Positions 1-13,800 of a DNA stretch of 64,000 bases are shown piece after piece. Every line of letters starts with the position of its first letter. Positions within the stretch are counted from its first letter, which is position 1. The notes under the pieces were generated by a model. It searched no databases and was not told the origin of the DNA. It was given only the letters and a program-made list of their open reading frames with translations. The position numbers were made by a program, and so were the translations under genes. Source of the stretch: Poecilobothrus nobilitatus (Eukaryota > Arthropoda > Insecta > Diptera > Dolichopodidae); the NCBI GenBank assembly GCA_947095535.1, contig OX352773.1, positions 260,857,590-260,921,589 on the forward strand. The letters run 5' to 3'.

Positions 1-3000
1 ATATTTATAAGAAAAAAAAAGCATAAAAGAAAATTTAAAAAAAAAAAAATATAAAATTTTGAAAAATAAAAATTTAACTTTAAAATATATTTTGCTTTTT
101 TCTTTTTTTCATATTTAAAATGTTTTAATTTTTGTTTTAGATTTATCTTTCTACTTAGAGAGCCCTTAAATTTTTTTTATAAATAGAAAATCTTCTTAAA
201 CACTACCTTTATAATAAGCCAGTTGTTTAATAACTTGATTGGTTTTCCCAACTTTTGAAAAAATCATACGGTTTTATTCAGAAATGCTTTTCCGAGGAAT
301 TTGAAAATATTGAATACCAGAGTGGTTGACCTGATAACTTTCAAAACAATAACTAATGTAAACCAACACCTTGTAGCTGTAACAAAATACGAACAATTTC
401 TCGAAAATTTTTTATGCAAATTTTTTATATCGTAGACAACTAAAATGGTAATATTCAGAATATTCTACTGAATATCAGAAAGATTATTGTAAAAATATGA
501 AACGTAGAAGAAAAAATTTAAAAACAGCTACCGGAATGACATTTTATTTAAAAAATGTCATTGCTGTAATTTTAACATGTTTATCTAAAAAACAAAAGAA
601 CTTTAAAATTATATTTAGTAACTTTCCTTTACACAAAATTATCATGCAAAACAATACAAAATTTCATTATTCAAATTATCTTTAATTGAACTTTTTTATC
701 TTATTTTTTTAAGTTTAATGCCATTTATGTTTTGTTTTTTGTTTTGAAATTTAATTTTTGTATATTTGTGGAACATCAATAAATTTAATTTCAAAAATAC
801 TCGTAGTGTTGGTACCTATAAAAAAAAATATTAAATTTTAATTTGCTGCATTATTTGCTTGCATACTTGCAGGAAATTACTTCAAAGTCACATTACTGAT
901 ATAGATGAAAAATCCTATTTTGAGATTTAGTGAAAAATGCCGGTGAAAATAAGAATTTATCAAAATATGATGAATATGTTCAAAATCTACTTTTCTGACT
1001 ATATAAATAAACAAAACCTAATCATATAGGATATTTATTTATTCCAAAAAAATTATCACCCAGGTTCAAATATTTTATAGTCAAGTTCCATATTCAACTT
1101 TTTCAATGTAAGGGAATTAATAAGGTATATTTTTTCACTAACTCGATTAATTTTTCCACTTTGTTCTCCATTTTCTTATTATTTTTTTTTTAAATAAAAA
1201 TGTTTGACATTTATTTGCGTAAACTGCATGAAAAACGCTATCAATCCCGTTTTTTTTTTGCGGAAAAAATTAGTATGTATATTTGCCGAAAAAAAAACGC
1301 TTTAAAACGCACGGAAATATTAAAATAATATTTTGCGGAAAAAAAATGCACCGCTGAAAAAAAAACGCGCCGGTCTGGGGAAGGCTTAATGCGGCAAGTT
1401 TTCTGTTTATTTCTTTGCTTATAACTTAAAAACCATGAATCAATTGCTATAAAAATTGTTATAAAAATTGCTATAGGCTATTTTGCATTTTGTTCTGTAA
1501 GTTGTGGCATGAAAACCAATTAGTAACTTTTGCTTTTTTTATTGGCTAAGGTAAACGATTTGACAGATTGACCTCAAACCAAGCTAAAACATTATACCAT
1601 GCCAAAGGAAAAAATTAATTGTTTTTTATGGAATTTATTAACCCATTGCGGTATGAGAACCAATTAACATTTTTTCCTTGTAAGATTATTTTGCTAATAA
1701 ATGATATATATATCCCATAAAACATTGCCCAAAGAAGCTCCTTTCATTAATTTAATTCTGATTTAATAGTCCGTTTCGCTGCATCCTCATTTTACTAAAA
1801 TAATTGTGAGTGAATTGTATCCAATTTTTCAGTATAGTTTTAAAAAAAAAAACAAGGAGAAATATTTGTTGAGTTCCGGTCCGTCTTATATTTAAAAGTT
1901 TTTCATCCTTTCGATGTCCTATCTCAATGTTTTGGTTTGTTTGATTTTAATCTGTGTGCAGTAATGTTGCCTATTCGATTGATTGAAGTACAATCCATTA
2001 ATCAATTTCGGTAATACAAAACAATTATAAGCTTTAACATATAGATAAAGCCGATAAAGTGTAGTATTGAAAATTTAAGAACCTCTATATAAATAACACT
2101 TTCTTTTCCAAAATCACAAAATAAAAAATTTAAGAACTTTCCAAATTTGCAGTACAACACCGGATATCTGCTAATAACCTAATAATTTTGATTGTAACAT
2201 TTTTGCGAACTTGCGAACACTAAAATGAAAATAAATTCAATCCAATTGAGACAATTTGGTAAAATGTAAATATAAAATTAGATGCAATAAAGAGAATAAA
2301 AAAAAATTAAGCAAAATAACAAGAAAACTTGTAATATAGAACACAGATGTCAGCGGAAATATACAACAAAATAAAAGAAAAAAAAAATAAGCAGAAAAAA
2401 ATAAATCAAAGTCATTGTTTCCTTTTCTTCTAAATAAGGACACAAAATAAAAATGATGTTTCTTTTTCTTCTAGTATTGGTAGATTCGATGAACATCAGT
2501 ATACAGTAAAAAATATTAAAAGAATAAAAGACAAAGATAGAGAGAAAATAATTAAAAAGATATGCAACAAGAAATGACAGATAAGGAACACCAAATTTAT
2601 GTTTTGTTTTGATTTTGAGGCGGTTGAAAAAAACTAAAAGACTCACAAAGAGAAAAAAGGAAACAAAAAATAAAAAGAAGAAAATAAATGAATTCAAAAA
2701 GAAAATTAGAAAATATCATTCAATTTACTTTCTTCTTTTAAATTTATTTGACTTAATTATTACAAAAATTACGTATTACATAAATAAAAAAATATTGGAA
2801 ATGAGAAACAAGGACAAAAAATAATGTCAACTAAATTAAATTAGAAGTAACAGTTTTCATGGTCATATTCATTTTATAATTTAGTTCAAGTTCATTTGTA
2901 GTTATAGTTATGGAAATTTTAAGGATATTTTAAAGGAAAATATAAAAATTTCATGGAATGAATTTTTAAAATATTTTGCGTCGAAGAGAAGCAATGATTT

Positions 3001-3244
3001 AGGGATGTATATTAAAAGTAGTGTTATAGATAGCTTACTAAAATAAACATAAACAGGCCATATTATATTAGTCAGACCAAAATGCTCTATAGTAGATATA
3101 CTTCTACTCTTTATTTTCAATTTATCATTTGTTCTCAATTTAATTTTTTTTTTTCCGATTTTTCTACCACAAATTACTTATTTATAAAAGGTTGGGATAA
3201 ATTATTTGACACATAAACCCATCATTATTTTAATTTTTTTTATT
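1..3244. other. AT-rich flank, no gene seen
   Basis: The open frames here are short and of biased composition (runs of Lys, Phe, Ile). Near 1230-1385 A and T runs alternate with short GC words such as GCGGAAAA, but no family was recognised. A low-complexity purine-rich block lies at 2260-2830. Nothing supports a gene. Confidence 0.5.
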
Positions 3245-3460
3245 AAAGAAGGCTGAACTAATGCGTAGGTAATAATAAACTCTAGGTCCGCAGTATCTTC
3301 AAATGGAGATCCGTAGTATCTTCGAAATGAAGAAAAACCTGTTCAAACAGAGTTAGTGTTAAGTTTTCTAAATTTATGCCACACAAATACCGCACTCTGA
3401 CGAAAAAAACTTTTCAGGCCTATAAAAAGCGCTCCATGTTTTCCTTTTCAAAATCTATAG
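3245..3460 (+). repeat. Family D repeat, copy 1
   Basis: Starts AAGAAGGCTGAACTAATGCG and shares an ordered series of words with 10750-10940: GTAGT...CTTC, GTTAAGTTTTCT, TTTATGCCAC and CTTTTCAG. The copies are diverged but collinear. No coding capacity was seen. Confidence 0.6.
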
Positions 3461-3689
3461 TAAAGATCCACGTGCGTACCTAATCTTCTAGGTGCATACT
3501 TATAGCCCGTTATAACGCTAATCAATTGCCTTATTTCAGGTCTAGAGAGAGAAAGAAGTAAAAAATTTGAATCTTTTTAAACTCAGAAACCTGTCATTTA
3601 AACCACATAAAGTTTTCAGTTAAAAGAACACCTCAAATACTAAATTCATATGTATTTAATAAAAATTATTCAAGAACAAGGATGAGTAT

Positions 3690-3995
3690 ATAGTTGACTG
3701 TGCCAACTTTAAAATATCCGCACGAACGCGTAATACTTTCTGTTATCATCTTTTACAAAATTTCAGATATTAATCTTACTCGAACTCGTTCCGTCAAACT
3801 AACCAAATTGTTTAGATAAGTTATTGCCATAAAACTTGATTATTTCTTACAAAATTTTAAAAGTTTACCTTAATTAAGTACCAAGATATTAGAATATAAA
3901 TTTTACAGTTATATAAAAGTTTTTCGAACTTATTGTGCTAGACCAATCAAATTTTGCAAAAGTTATTTGTATAAAACTAGCTTTTTTAATTATCT
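3690..3995 (+). repeat. Family B repeat, 5' part
   Basis: Begins ACTGTGCCAACTTTAAAATA then CCGCACGAACG, and continues with ACAAAATTTCAGATATTA, AAGTTATTGCCATAAAACTT and TTAATTAAGTACCAAGATAT. The same order is seen in the better-preserved copies at 36.1 and 41.1 kb. The 3' half is missing. Confidence 0.6.
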
Positions 3996-4396
3996 CTAAT
4001 AATTTCCATTTTTCGCTCATTATAACAAATAACCAATGAAAAAATGTATTAAAAATAATTAAAAATAAATAAATAACATTTTATATCATTGTTTAAATTG
4101 GTAATATTTATAAAATCTGCCGTAGTTTTGGCAATCATTGCATTTATTTACATAATTATCACTAATAAAAAGAAAAGAATTATTTCGAGAATTTTGCATT
4201 TTATTGTAGCTCTTATAAAAATTAACTTTTTTCCTTTCATATTTTTAAATTTTGAGTTTGTTCTTAAGATGAAAAACAATATTGTAACTTATATTTTCAA
4301 CTACAAATCTGTTAACTATTAATTAATACCTTTTAATATAATAAAACTTAATCTTCCAACTTAATCTTATATTTAAATATTTAAGCAATCAATAAT

Positions 4397-4573
4397 TTTT
4401 TTTTTTGTGCATTTCTTTGCCACATAAATCTGAACAGGAAATTACACAGCCTTTCTTTTTCAGGCGTGGCTGTAAATGTCGCAAGGAGGAATAACTTTTA
4501 AGACGTGTGTGTGATTCGAACCCACACTCACTCGGTGTTTACAGCGTTACCCACTACGCCACCGAGGCCTCAT
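4397..4573 (-). mobile_element. tRNA-derived SINE, copy 1
   Basis: On the minus strand the head reads GCCTCGGTGGCGTAGTGGGT (A-box region) and later GGGTTCGAATCA (B box). The body contains GCCACGCCTGAAAAAGAAAG and ends in a short A tail. A perfect 10-bp direct repeat, AATCAATAAT, lies at 4387-4396 and 4574-4583, a convincing target-site duplication. The element sits about 140 bp downstream of the receptor stop codon, probably within the 3' UTR or just beyond it. Confidence 0.88.
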
Positions 4574-4711
4574 AATCAATAATCTGAAGCAATTTAATCC
4601 CTTTGTTTTTTTTTATAATGACGCTACTATGTACCGTTAATATTAAGTTTTATGTACAATGGTTATAACAACAATTATAAACTGTTATGTAAATAGTCAT
4701 CAATAATGTCA

Positions 4712-4898
4712 TCAACATTCTTCATCAGTAATTGTATAAGATCCTCTAAATTCACTCAATGGTGTTTCATTTGTTGTTGATGGTGTCATAATTGGTGCAC
4801 TTTGTAATGAAATTGCTAATGGAAGTGCTGATGGGGCACATAAACTCATTGCACCTCGTGATTCTGTAACTGAACGATATCTAGCTGGACGACCAGAT
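4712..4898 (-). CDS. 5-HT2A: 5-HT2A coding exon 7: C-terminal tail
   Basis: The terminal exon encodes residues 1130-1190 and a TGA at 4714-4712. It begins [20 protein letters not shown] and ends [18 protein letters not shown]. This segment is not low complexity and resembles the conserved tail I recall for Drosophila 5-HT2A. The acceptor is TTTTTTTTAG. The previous exon ends AG and this one starts A, completing Arg1129. It is separated from exon 6 by a 4.3-kb intron filled largely with family A repeats. Confidence 0.9.
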
Positions 4899-7800
4899 CT
4901 AAAAAAAACATGAGAAAAAAAACAAATAAAAGAAATTAAAATTTTATAAAATTAACATCTTAAGTTAATATATTAAAAGAAAATTTTTTTTTGATTTTTG
5001 GAGATACTCAAAAGTTAAATAGAGAAGGATTAAATTTAAAAAAAACAAGGTAGAATGTAAACCAACGGCTTTTAAAAGCGCACATTTCAAAAACTCAATA
5101 CAAACTGTAGAAGTGTGACTTACACAAAAATTTGAAAATTTCATGTAATAAGAAACAAGGTAGAATGTAAACCAACGGTTTTTAAAAGCGCACATTTCCA
5201 AAACTCAATACAAACTGTTTAGAAGTGTGACAAAAAGTTACACAAAAATTTGAAAATTTCATGTAATAAGAAAAAATGTGAAAATAGGACATTTTTGAAA
5301 TTTTGAGGGGCCATAAGTCCGGAATCCTATATAACTAAGAAAAGCCGTTAACACACGTAAAAGTATATTATTAAACCTTTAATTTTCATGTCTTGCCGAA
5401 GAAAAATTTGTACTGGTGAATAAGTTACAGGTGTCTAAAAATAGCAAATTTTCAATTTTTGAGGCGTAATAACTCTTAAAGAGGGGGTGCTACCAAAAAA
5501 TTTTCTGAGGAAACAGGTTCCTATCTAAAGAGGTGCCGGAGTTATGAAAAAAGAAATTTCATGCAAAATGTGGTTTTCACATAACGGTAAATTTAAATAG
5601 TAAATTACAAAATATTACATAATTTTGATATTGTTTTATATAGATAATAAAATTTTCGATCTTCTGGCGGTTTTAGATTGCAAAACTATTACGCAGAGCC
5701 CGAGATATATACATTTGAAAATGGGGCTTTTTCGCAATTTTGAAGAGCTGCAACTTTGGAACCCTTTACAATTAAAATAAACCTTTAACACACGTAAAAA
5801 TATATTATAGTAGCTTTAATTTTTATATCTTGCAGAAGTAAAATGTGTACAGGTTCCTAAGTTACAGGTGTTTAAAAATAGCAAATTTTCAATTTTTAAG
5901 CCCTAATAGCTCATAAACAGGGGATGATCCGAAAAAATTTTCTGAGCAAACCTATACTAATTCTAAAAGTTCTTTCTTGCCTCAAAATTTCAAGCTTCTA
6001 TCTAGAAGCGTGCCGGAGTTATGAAAGTAGAAAAATCATGCAAAATTTGGTTTTCACATAACGGTAAATTTAAATACTAAATTTAAAAAAATTGTATAAT
6101 TTTCATAATTTAAATAATAATCATTAATTTACAAAGATAAAAGAAATACCTGTCGAATGACGTTTTCAGATTGAAAAAATCTTAAGTAGAACATAAGATA
6201 TATGCATTTAAAAATAGGGCTTTTTCAAAGTTTGAGGGGCTGTAGCTCCGTAATGGGAGGGGCTACATGAAAAAGTTGTTCCACAAAATTATTTTTTTTA
6301 TGAGACCTACCTATGGTTAAAATTTTTTTCTCTATCTTTAACGGTGTAGAAGTTTTGTAAACAGACGGACGGACGGACGGATGGACGGACAGAGTGAAAC
6401 TAATAAGCACATTTTTTCAAAATTTTTTTGGAAATGTGCTAAAAACGTGAAAATAGGACATTTTTGAAATTTTGAGGGGCCGTAATTCCGGAATCCTATA
6501 TAACTAAGAAAAGCTGTTAACACACGTAAAAATATATTTTTGAACCTTTATATATATATTTATATATTTTCATGCCTTGCCGGAGAAAAAATTTTTGTAC
6601 AGGTGCCTAAGTTACAGGTGTCTAAAAACACCAAATTTTCAATTTTTGAGGCGTAATAACTCTTAAAGAGGGGGGTGCTACCAAAAAATTTTCTGAGGAA
6701 ACTTATACTAATTCTAAAAGTTCTTTCTTGTCTCAAAATTTCAGGTTCCTATCTAAAGGCGTGCCGGAGTTATGAAAAAAGAAATTTCATGCAAAATGTG
6801 GTTTTCACATAACGGTAAATTTAAATAGTAAATTACAAAATATTACATAATTTTGATATTGTTTTATATAGATAATAAAATTTCAATTCTCTATCTAGAA
6901 GTGTGCCGGAGTTATGAAAGTAGAAAAATCATGCAAAATTTTGTTTTCACATAACGGTAAATTTAAATACTAAATTTAAAAAAATTGTATAATTTTCATA
7001 TTAATTTATAAAGATAAAAGAAATACCTGTCGAATGACGTTTTCAGATTGAAAAAATCTTAAGTAGAACATAAGATATATGCATTTAAAAATAGGGCTTT
7101 TTCAAAGTTTGAGGGGCTGTAGCTCCGTAATGGGAGGGGCTACATGAAAAAGTTGTTCCACAAAATTATTTTTTTTATGAGACCTACCCATGGTTAAAAT
7201 TTTTTTTCTCTATCTTTAACGGTGTAGAAGTTTTGTAAACAGACGAATGGACGGACAGAGTGAAACTAATAAGCACATTTTTTCAAAATTTTTTTGGAAA
7301 TGTGCTAAAAAGTGAATCATATAAATTGTATATTAGTAATATTTATTTATTGTTTAATATGTAACGTGCGCTTTAATAATAATATAAAATAACAGACTAA
7401 GGAAACTAATGCATAAGGAGCTGAAGTTCCACCCAAATGAACTAAAATGGAACAAATTTTCGAATGATTATCATATTACTTAACTTTCTTAAATAATTTA
7501 TAAACTTTAATACGAATAGAAATTATTTATGAAATTCCGTATTGAAAAAAAGGAAATATAATCCTTAGATGGAATTAAAACGTCTAGCACATGATACCTG
7601 GAAAACAAAGTTATCGTAGAATTAACAATCTAGAATAACAAAATATGACAAAATTAAATCTCGAAAGTATTTCAAAATAAAACTCCACAAAAAACATCCG
7701 ATAATCCGATAATCTTGGAAATTTTGCAAAAAAAATAAAATTAAATAAGTAGTCAATTCTTATACCTATGCACTTATGTTCATAGTAAAGTTCTTTGCTT

Positions 7801-10800
7801 TTATATCTTACCCTTAAAAATAGAATGCAAAATAATACCTATTGTTTTAAATTTAAACTGAAGGGGTATTGCTGCCGCCTTTAGTGTAGACAATTTTTCA
7901 GAAATTTTTATCAACAATAACATTAACAATTAACATTATATCATTATGCCAAACTTTTTCCGGAAACTTTACATAAAATAAAAGGTTTTTCGCCTTTAGT
8001 TCATATAAATTAAAGTATTTTTTATTCATTTAGGTACTTTTGGCGCTAGTTCGCCAGCCAAAATAAAATAAAAGTGAAATATCTAATCTAATATACATGT
8101 TTTTCACAATATTATTTATATTTACTGCATTACTAGACTTAGGTATTCAGGTCATTGTAATGTTAAAATTCCCTAGACAAGTTATATTTAAACTTTTGAT
8201 TTTTTTTAATACTTAATTTAATCTAATTTCTGCAGATTCTGCGGGTTATTACGACCAATAAAAATCGAAAGCACCGTTTTTAATGGATTATTAAAAGAAA
8301 ACAAATTTTTCTCAATTGAGATCGAATTTTTCTCAAAAAATTTGTTTCCTTACAATAATCTATGTAACATGAATCTTTAAAAGATAATCAATATTATTAA
8401 TTTTCCTACGGAGGAAAGTGGCAAAAAAGCAAAGGAGCTTATCAGATTAGTTATATTAACACATAAAGCAGCAGGGCACTTATAAGTAGATAATAATAAA
8501 TTTTACAAAAAAAATGGGATTATGATTGTTGTATACCCTGAAGTCTTATTCTTTTATTTTAGAAGGACATCAATTTAACATTATCTTCCCCATCTTATTA
8601 TTCTAAAATGATATTCAAAATACTTTAGTACATGAAAAATATTCAATTTATAATTAGGAAATATGTTTGGTTATCTGTTTAAGTATATTATCATGAATTC
8701 CCGTCTCCAGTAAAAGTTTTTCTTTTATATGTTTTTTTTCGGTTTTGGATTTCATTAATTGATCACTTTGCACGGTATATACAAGTTAAGTTATATCCAA
8801 TATTAATAAATTATATTGTAATAACTAATATCGTAAATAACTCTTGTGTAAGATAATAGATGGCACACAATTATCATATTTGTATTTCATAATCTTGTAC
8901 AATAGCTGCAATAGCTGAATAATCAACGGGTTAATGAAAATAATGATTGAAAATAAAGTAACGATAAGTTAAATATGAATAATAAGCGTTTCAGTATGCC
9001 GTATGCACATCATAGTAGTGGAAGGGAAAAAAACATGCACAGAACTAAACGGAACATATAACGATACTTTTATATACCTATAGATCTAAATAATACTTAT
9101 ACAATCAATTCATCTACAATATTATTCTCCTACTCTCCTACTTTATCTTTATTGCGTAAAATATTGTTAAAAATTGGTTTGGACAAGAAAAAGTTTATTA
9201 TTAATTTTCCACAAAAAAAAAAAAAAACAACTCACCTTTCACAATTACATTTTAAAAAACGAATGAATGCTGCTCGAAATGTCTTGTTAAATATCGTATA
9301 AATAATTGGATTTATTGTTGATGATAAATATCCTAACCATAAGCATGTATCAACAACATGCTCTGGTACATGACAATCAATACATGCTGCAAAAATTATA
9401 TTTAAAATGAAAAATGGTGACCAACACAAAACAAAAGTAAAAAAAACTAATCCTAAAACTTTTGTTGCTTTCTGTTCAGTTGCAACTGCATTCGCTGATA
9501 AACTGTTACGTTTATTTTTTGCTGTAAGAAATCTAAAAAAAGAAATTTTATGTTATTTTGGTCTTGTTAAGGTAAAATAAAAAAAAATAAAAATAAAGTA
9601 ATTGAAAATAAAATTTAATTAATGCGAACTACAGTCTACTATTTTCATGTGCTAAAGAAAATTCTCCGTAAATTTTCAAGATTGAAGGTTTTCTTTAAAA
9701 TGTAATTAATTACTTTTTAATCAAGACTTTGAAGAAATCTTAGAATAGAAGAGAGCAGAACTATCGTAATCATCATCTCATCATAAATGATTTTTGATTA
9801 AATTCGATATATAGTAATATATAGGAAGGTAGTGCCCCCCTTTGAAAGAAGGGGGAAGGTAGGTCAGAATAAATTTCTTGTAAATAAAAAATTAAAAAAT
9901 AAAAAAAGTTTTTCTATTTTGAAATTTTAAATTCACGAGTTAATTACACGATTAAACATTACATCTATTCACAGATAACGGAGTTCACAACCCTAATTTG
10001 ATTAAACAATCAAATAGTGGTTACTCTTAAATATTCTATATATATCATATATATAAGGAAAATGTGACATTGTAAATGTCATAGTGGCAAGATCACGGTT
10101 CTATAGATTCTTCATTATACCATTTAAATTGAAAGGCTGCAATAAATATTCAATACACTTTTGAAATCAGATTAAATTTAATATTCTCTACTGCTTTAAA
10201 ATGGTGAAATCACTCATGTTATAAATATATGAAAAACAGTTAATTGCACCTATACTTAATATCCTTATTTATTTAGTTAAGAAAATTCTGTCTGATTTCT
10301 TATTAGATATTCTTTTGAAAAGAAATCTGAAACTTATTTTTTTTTTAATGATTTATTATGCTTTCAGGCACACAGGCACTCTATAATTTCTGATCAAGGA
10401 CTTATTTATTTTCCAACTTTGAATATTTTTATTAAAGTATTCAACAAAAAAAGGAAAAAATAACTTTACAGACTTTTGTGGAAATAATAATATCAAATGG
10501 AAATTTTATTAAATGAAAAATATTTGAAAAAAAAAAAATAATTTTAATTTAAAATTCATACTCCTACTCAAAAAAAAAATATTTTCAATTTGCATCTCGA
10601 AATACTTTAATATTACAAATCGAGAAAAAGAAGGAAAAGTGTCGCGCGGACTGTGTCAATTGTAGGATGTCCGGACGAAGACAATGTTGTCAAAATAAAA
10701 TATAATGATCTTTTTAAATTTCAGATGTTTAACTTATTTATTTTTTATCGATGAAGGCTGAGCTAACGCATCAGAAATTACTAGATTTTACTTCCGTAGT

Positions 10801-13800
10801 GTTACTTCAAAACATAAAGGAACCTATTTGACCAGAGTTTTTGTTAAGTTTTCTTAGATTTATGCCACGATAACATCACTCTAGCGGAAGCAGCTTTGAA
10901 GGCTTTTCAGATCCATGTCAGAGAGTTCATCTAAACCTTGAAAAAAGAAACTACAGCGATATTTCCGCATTTTTCTTGACAGAATATAAAACAGATGTAG
11001 AGAAAGTGCTAAACGCTCTATACCTTTGCAAAACTAAGTCAGAAGATATCTAACTTAAAAGTACCCAGAAATTGTTTGAATACTTATTCTTTTGACAAAA
11101 TTTCAAAAATCTAGTTAAATTTGGTATTGAGTTATAGAAAAATAAATAGTATGGCAATGGTACTCGAATCCGCTGGTCTAACTTGTTCAATTTTAATAGC
11201 AAAACTGGAATTTAGGCAATAGGTCAGTTCATTCCTGGAAATTCAATTCTGAACAAGAATATATTTATTTTGTTTTACATTCTTATGTAGTTTTCTTTAA
11301 GGTGTCACAAACGTAATGGTAAATTTATTATACCCTGTTATACCCTAAGAAATACGTTCGTATTAAGTAAAATAACTCAATATAGTAACACAGTATCAAA
11401 ATATTGAACCGAACATAATTTTTGAATTCTTAGCACATTTATAGAAAAAAACAAATTTGAAAAGCAAAGCTAATCAGTTTTACAACGTCTGTCAATACGT
11501 CTAAAAATCTAATCCTTCCATAATATTTAATGAAAATCAACTAAATTTTAACAATCGAAAGATCATTTCAAAAAAAATTATTTCTAAATTATATTTTTTG
11601 TTTAGTCTTTTCCTATAAAATCTAATTGCAAAAATCGTAAGATGCCATAATATCAAACAATTTGTTCCTAATTTCAAAGCAAGAAAAAAATGGCTCAGCG
11701 TAATAGCGTCAGACGAAATATTATCCAAAAGTATGAAAAATCAAATAAGACTAGAAATCAAAAATGCAAAACATTCAATATTCACTTTATCATAGATTTT
11801 TAACATAAAGCCAATGTCTTTAAAATTAAAGAAAGTGTCTTTTGAAGTGTTCAGTTCAAGTTTTTTTCTGAAAGAAATTTTAAAAAAACTACAACTTTAA
11901 AATGTTTTATAATAAATTAACATTCTTTAATTGTGCCCTTTAAAAATCTTTATTTTTTTTAAAATATTATCTTGTTTTTATTTATACTCACCTTAAATTT
12001 AAATTTAGTGCTGGTGGTGTAACATTATTAAAAGAAAATCTTAATGCTTTTAATTTATATTTCCTTGTTTCTCTGGCTATTGAATCTGGTGTTTGGGTAC
12101 TTTGTTCACATGTTTCTGTTACTAGACTAGGACTACACGATGAACGTGAATTTCCTCCATTTGTATATCCTAAATGCTGTTGTACATTACTACGTCTCGT
12201 CGATGATCTGGAATGATAAAAATAAAAAAATAAAAAAATATTAGGTATATAAAAAAATTGTATAAAAAACCACATAAATAGGTTCAAGATACATAATATT
12301 AATTAAAATTATTTATATTTTTTACTGTATCTGTAAGTTACATTTATAATTCATAAAGTAAATAATTTATGTTACTTATTAACATTAAAACTTAAAGTAT
12401 TAAAACTAATTTTTATTAATACTTTATGTTTCATACTAAAAATTGTCAGTAAGTTAGATAACATAATCTGCATAATCTTTAAAGTATTATTTTTTTAAAA
12501 CATTTTTTATGCTGCCATAAATGAATGCTTTAATATCCACCAAATAAGACTATCAACGTCTGTTATAGAAACAAGACTTTTATGTAGTTCTTAAACTCCT
12601 GGAGGATTCAACTAACGGTGTAGTGGTTAGAACACTGGGCTTAGATTCAAAAAGCATCCGATTCAAATCTCGGCGAGGTCATCGTGTCTTATATTTTTTT
12701 TTTTCATAAAGGATGTGGGAATCTAAATCAAGTACTAGTACTATAATATAACTAAATCAAAAATAAATATATATTATATATCATATAACTTAAATCGTAT
12801 CGTAATATATAATAAAATAGTAAAAAATAAAAATATAAAGTAATTTTTATATATAGATGACGCGCATAGATAGCAATAAAAATAAGTGTATTTCTGAGAG
12901 TACAATTATTGAAACCACCGATCCTTGTGAAACTTAAGTTTCATTTAATTTAAACAATAAATAATTTAGTGGATGCTCCTTGTCGCTGCTTTGTGAGACA
13001 ATTAACACAAAAATAAGCAAAGAGAAAAAACAAATTTTCCATATTATATTTTCTTATACATAAGAGGGCAGATGTAGTATCAAACCTATATTATAATTAT
13101 CTCTTGATCTAAATTTAATAAAATGTTTTTCTTCTATTTATCGGGATACACATAAAAGGATAATAAATAGTCATAAAATATGATTTTATTTTTAATTTTT
13201 ATAAAAGTAAAAATAAATTAAAAGTAAATGAAATTTTCTACCCACCTATTACTTGAATTTGATAAACAACCACTACTATTTCCTTGTGTTCTATATAATA
13301 AAGGTTGTTGTGATTGTGATTCTATCATTTTTTGATTTGATTTTGTTGAATCATTTCGTAAAATTGAATTATTAAAACTTGTACGATTACAACTTGATGA
13401 TTTATTATTACGATTAACAATATTACGAATTCCACTACAATTTTCACCATTTCCATTAAAATGTATATTTATAACACTAGAATTATCATCAATAGAACGA
13501 CTACAATTACCACCTCCAACAATGCCTCCTGTACTATCGTTACTACTAATTCCACTAACAATTGAATTATTTCCATTATTAAAACTTTCATTATTGTTTC
13601 TTTTCAATTGTTGTGCGGATATGGATTGTTTTAACGAATGATGCATTTCCGGATCATATTTTGAACTACGACTAGATGATTCCCGATTTAATTTATTTAC
13701 ATTATTCGAATTATGATGATGATGCGGTTTTATTGCAAACCTTCCACCTAATCTATAAAAGTAGTAATATTTAATTGTTTGTATAATTTTTATTTAACAT

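Noticed and set aside
2350..2697. 115-codon Phe-rich minus-strand frame
   Set aside because: Composition is what poly-purine DNA gives when translated; no membrane-protein family recognised.
13218..13245. Extension of the exon 4 frame past the splice site (residues after NR)
   Set aside because: The frame hits the donor GTGGGT and the downstream residues are intronic; exon 5 continues the protein in frame.
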